A DNA stretch of 42,880 nt, taken from positions 1-42,880 of the forward strand of contig JAAYEI010000009.1 of NCBI GenBank assembly GCA_012728815.1. Direction: 5' to 3'. The notes under the pieces were generated by a model. That model made no database searches. It worked only from the letters and a program-made list of their open reading frames with translations, and was not told the DNA's origin. The stretch's first letter is position 1. Each line of letters starts with the position of its first letter. Below, in pieces: positions 42,721 through 42,880 of this stretch. The DNA comes from Clostridiales bacterium. Its GTDB lineage: Bacteria > Bacillota > Clostridia > Christensenellales > Aristaeellaceae. The position numbers and the translations under genes are program-made.

Positions 42721-42880
42721 ATCAAGCCCTCGGCCTATTAGTACCGGCAAGCTCACGCATTGCTGCGCTTACACCGCCGGCCTATCTCCCGGTCGTCTCC
42801 CGGAGGCCTTACTTCATTCAATGAATGGGAACCTTCTTCTCGAGGCTGGCTTCACGCTTAGATGCCTTCAGCGTTTATCC
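42721..42880 (-). rRNA. rrl: 23S ribosomal RNA (3' end, partial)
   Basis: The minus strand from 42880 reads GGATAAACGCTGAAGGCATC then TAAGCGTGAAGCC and ends near GGTACTAATAGGCCGAGGGC, which is the conserved 3' end of domain VI. The rest lies beyond the window. The 3' end is placed at about 42721. The spacer to 5S (42584-42720) holds no tRNA. Confidence 0.93.

Overview
This is a GC-rich chromosomal window from what looks like a Gram-positive-type anaerobe, most likely a Clostridia-like Firmicute. The clues are RNase Y, a short GSI-alpha-type glutamine synthetase, sigma-A-type TTGACA/TATAAT promoters, AGGAGG ribosome binding sites, MsmK/UgpC-dependent sugar ABC importers, an ABC-F protein and a membrane pyrophosphatase. 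The exact lineage cannot be fixed from the sequence alone. A gut-like, plant- or host-glycan-degrading lifestyle is an inference from the number of carbohydrate genes. No phage, transposase or CRISPR array was seen.

Layout. 1-1720: 5' part of rny (minus strand) with its promoter and a long leader. 1813-7358: a minus-strand galactoside-type operon (solute-binding protein, two ABC permeases, GH42 beta-galactosidase) that has no ATPase of its own. 7360-9670: hemerythrin-like protein and asnA, plus a decayed fragment of a second asnA and a perfect 18-bp hairpin. 9714-10981: GH172 (former DUF2961) enzyme. 11022-19414: alpha-glucan/maltodextrin block, with an MsmK-like ATPase, MalG- and MalF-type permeases and a MalE-type binding protein in one minus-strand operon, a secreted GH13 amylase, and divergent malQ; LacI-type operator palindromes lie at the binding-protein and malQ promoters. 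19451-20715: an isolated secreted fibronectin-III protein with a promoter embedded in an inverted repeat. 20750-25852: plus-strand xylB, xylA, a sugar isomerase/epimerase-like TIM barrel and an unusual FMN-dependent dehydrogenase. 25865-30483: glnA, a DUF1801 protein overlapping a LacI-family regulator, and purB, all minus strand. 30499-33657: ABC-F protein preceded by a six-codon leader peptide and a likely translational attenuator, then a cytosolic GH5 enzyme. 33797-36626: GPH-type sugar:cation symporter and alaA. 36670-39089: MFS-like transporter overlapping a uridine-kinase-like fusion protein. 39114-42060: hppA translationally coupled to an unknown protein. 42315-42880: end of an rRNA operon on the minus strand, 23S (3' end), 5S and tRNA-Asn, closed by a terminator.

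How the genes work together. Oligosaccharides would be imported by two ABC systems, which probably share the single MsmK-like ATPase, and by the GPH symporter. They would be cut by GH42, GH13, GH172, GH5 and MalQ, and pentoses would be channelled through XylA and XylB. The LacI regulator at 27.8 kb is a candidate for the operators near malE and malQ. Nitrogen and amino-acid functions (AsnA, GlnA, AlaA) and PurB are housekeeping.

The most notable observations are the ABC-F leader, whose uORF sequence is complementary to the ABC-F ribosome binding site; the asnA relic; the absence of a lipobox in every exported protein, including both ABC binding proteins; terminator hairpins placed directly after both binding-protein genes; an FMN dehydrogenase lacking the family's substrate-binding arginine; and an unknown protein coupled to the ion-pumping pyrophosphatase.
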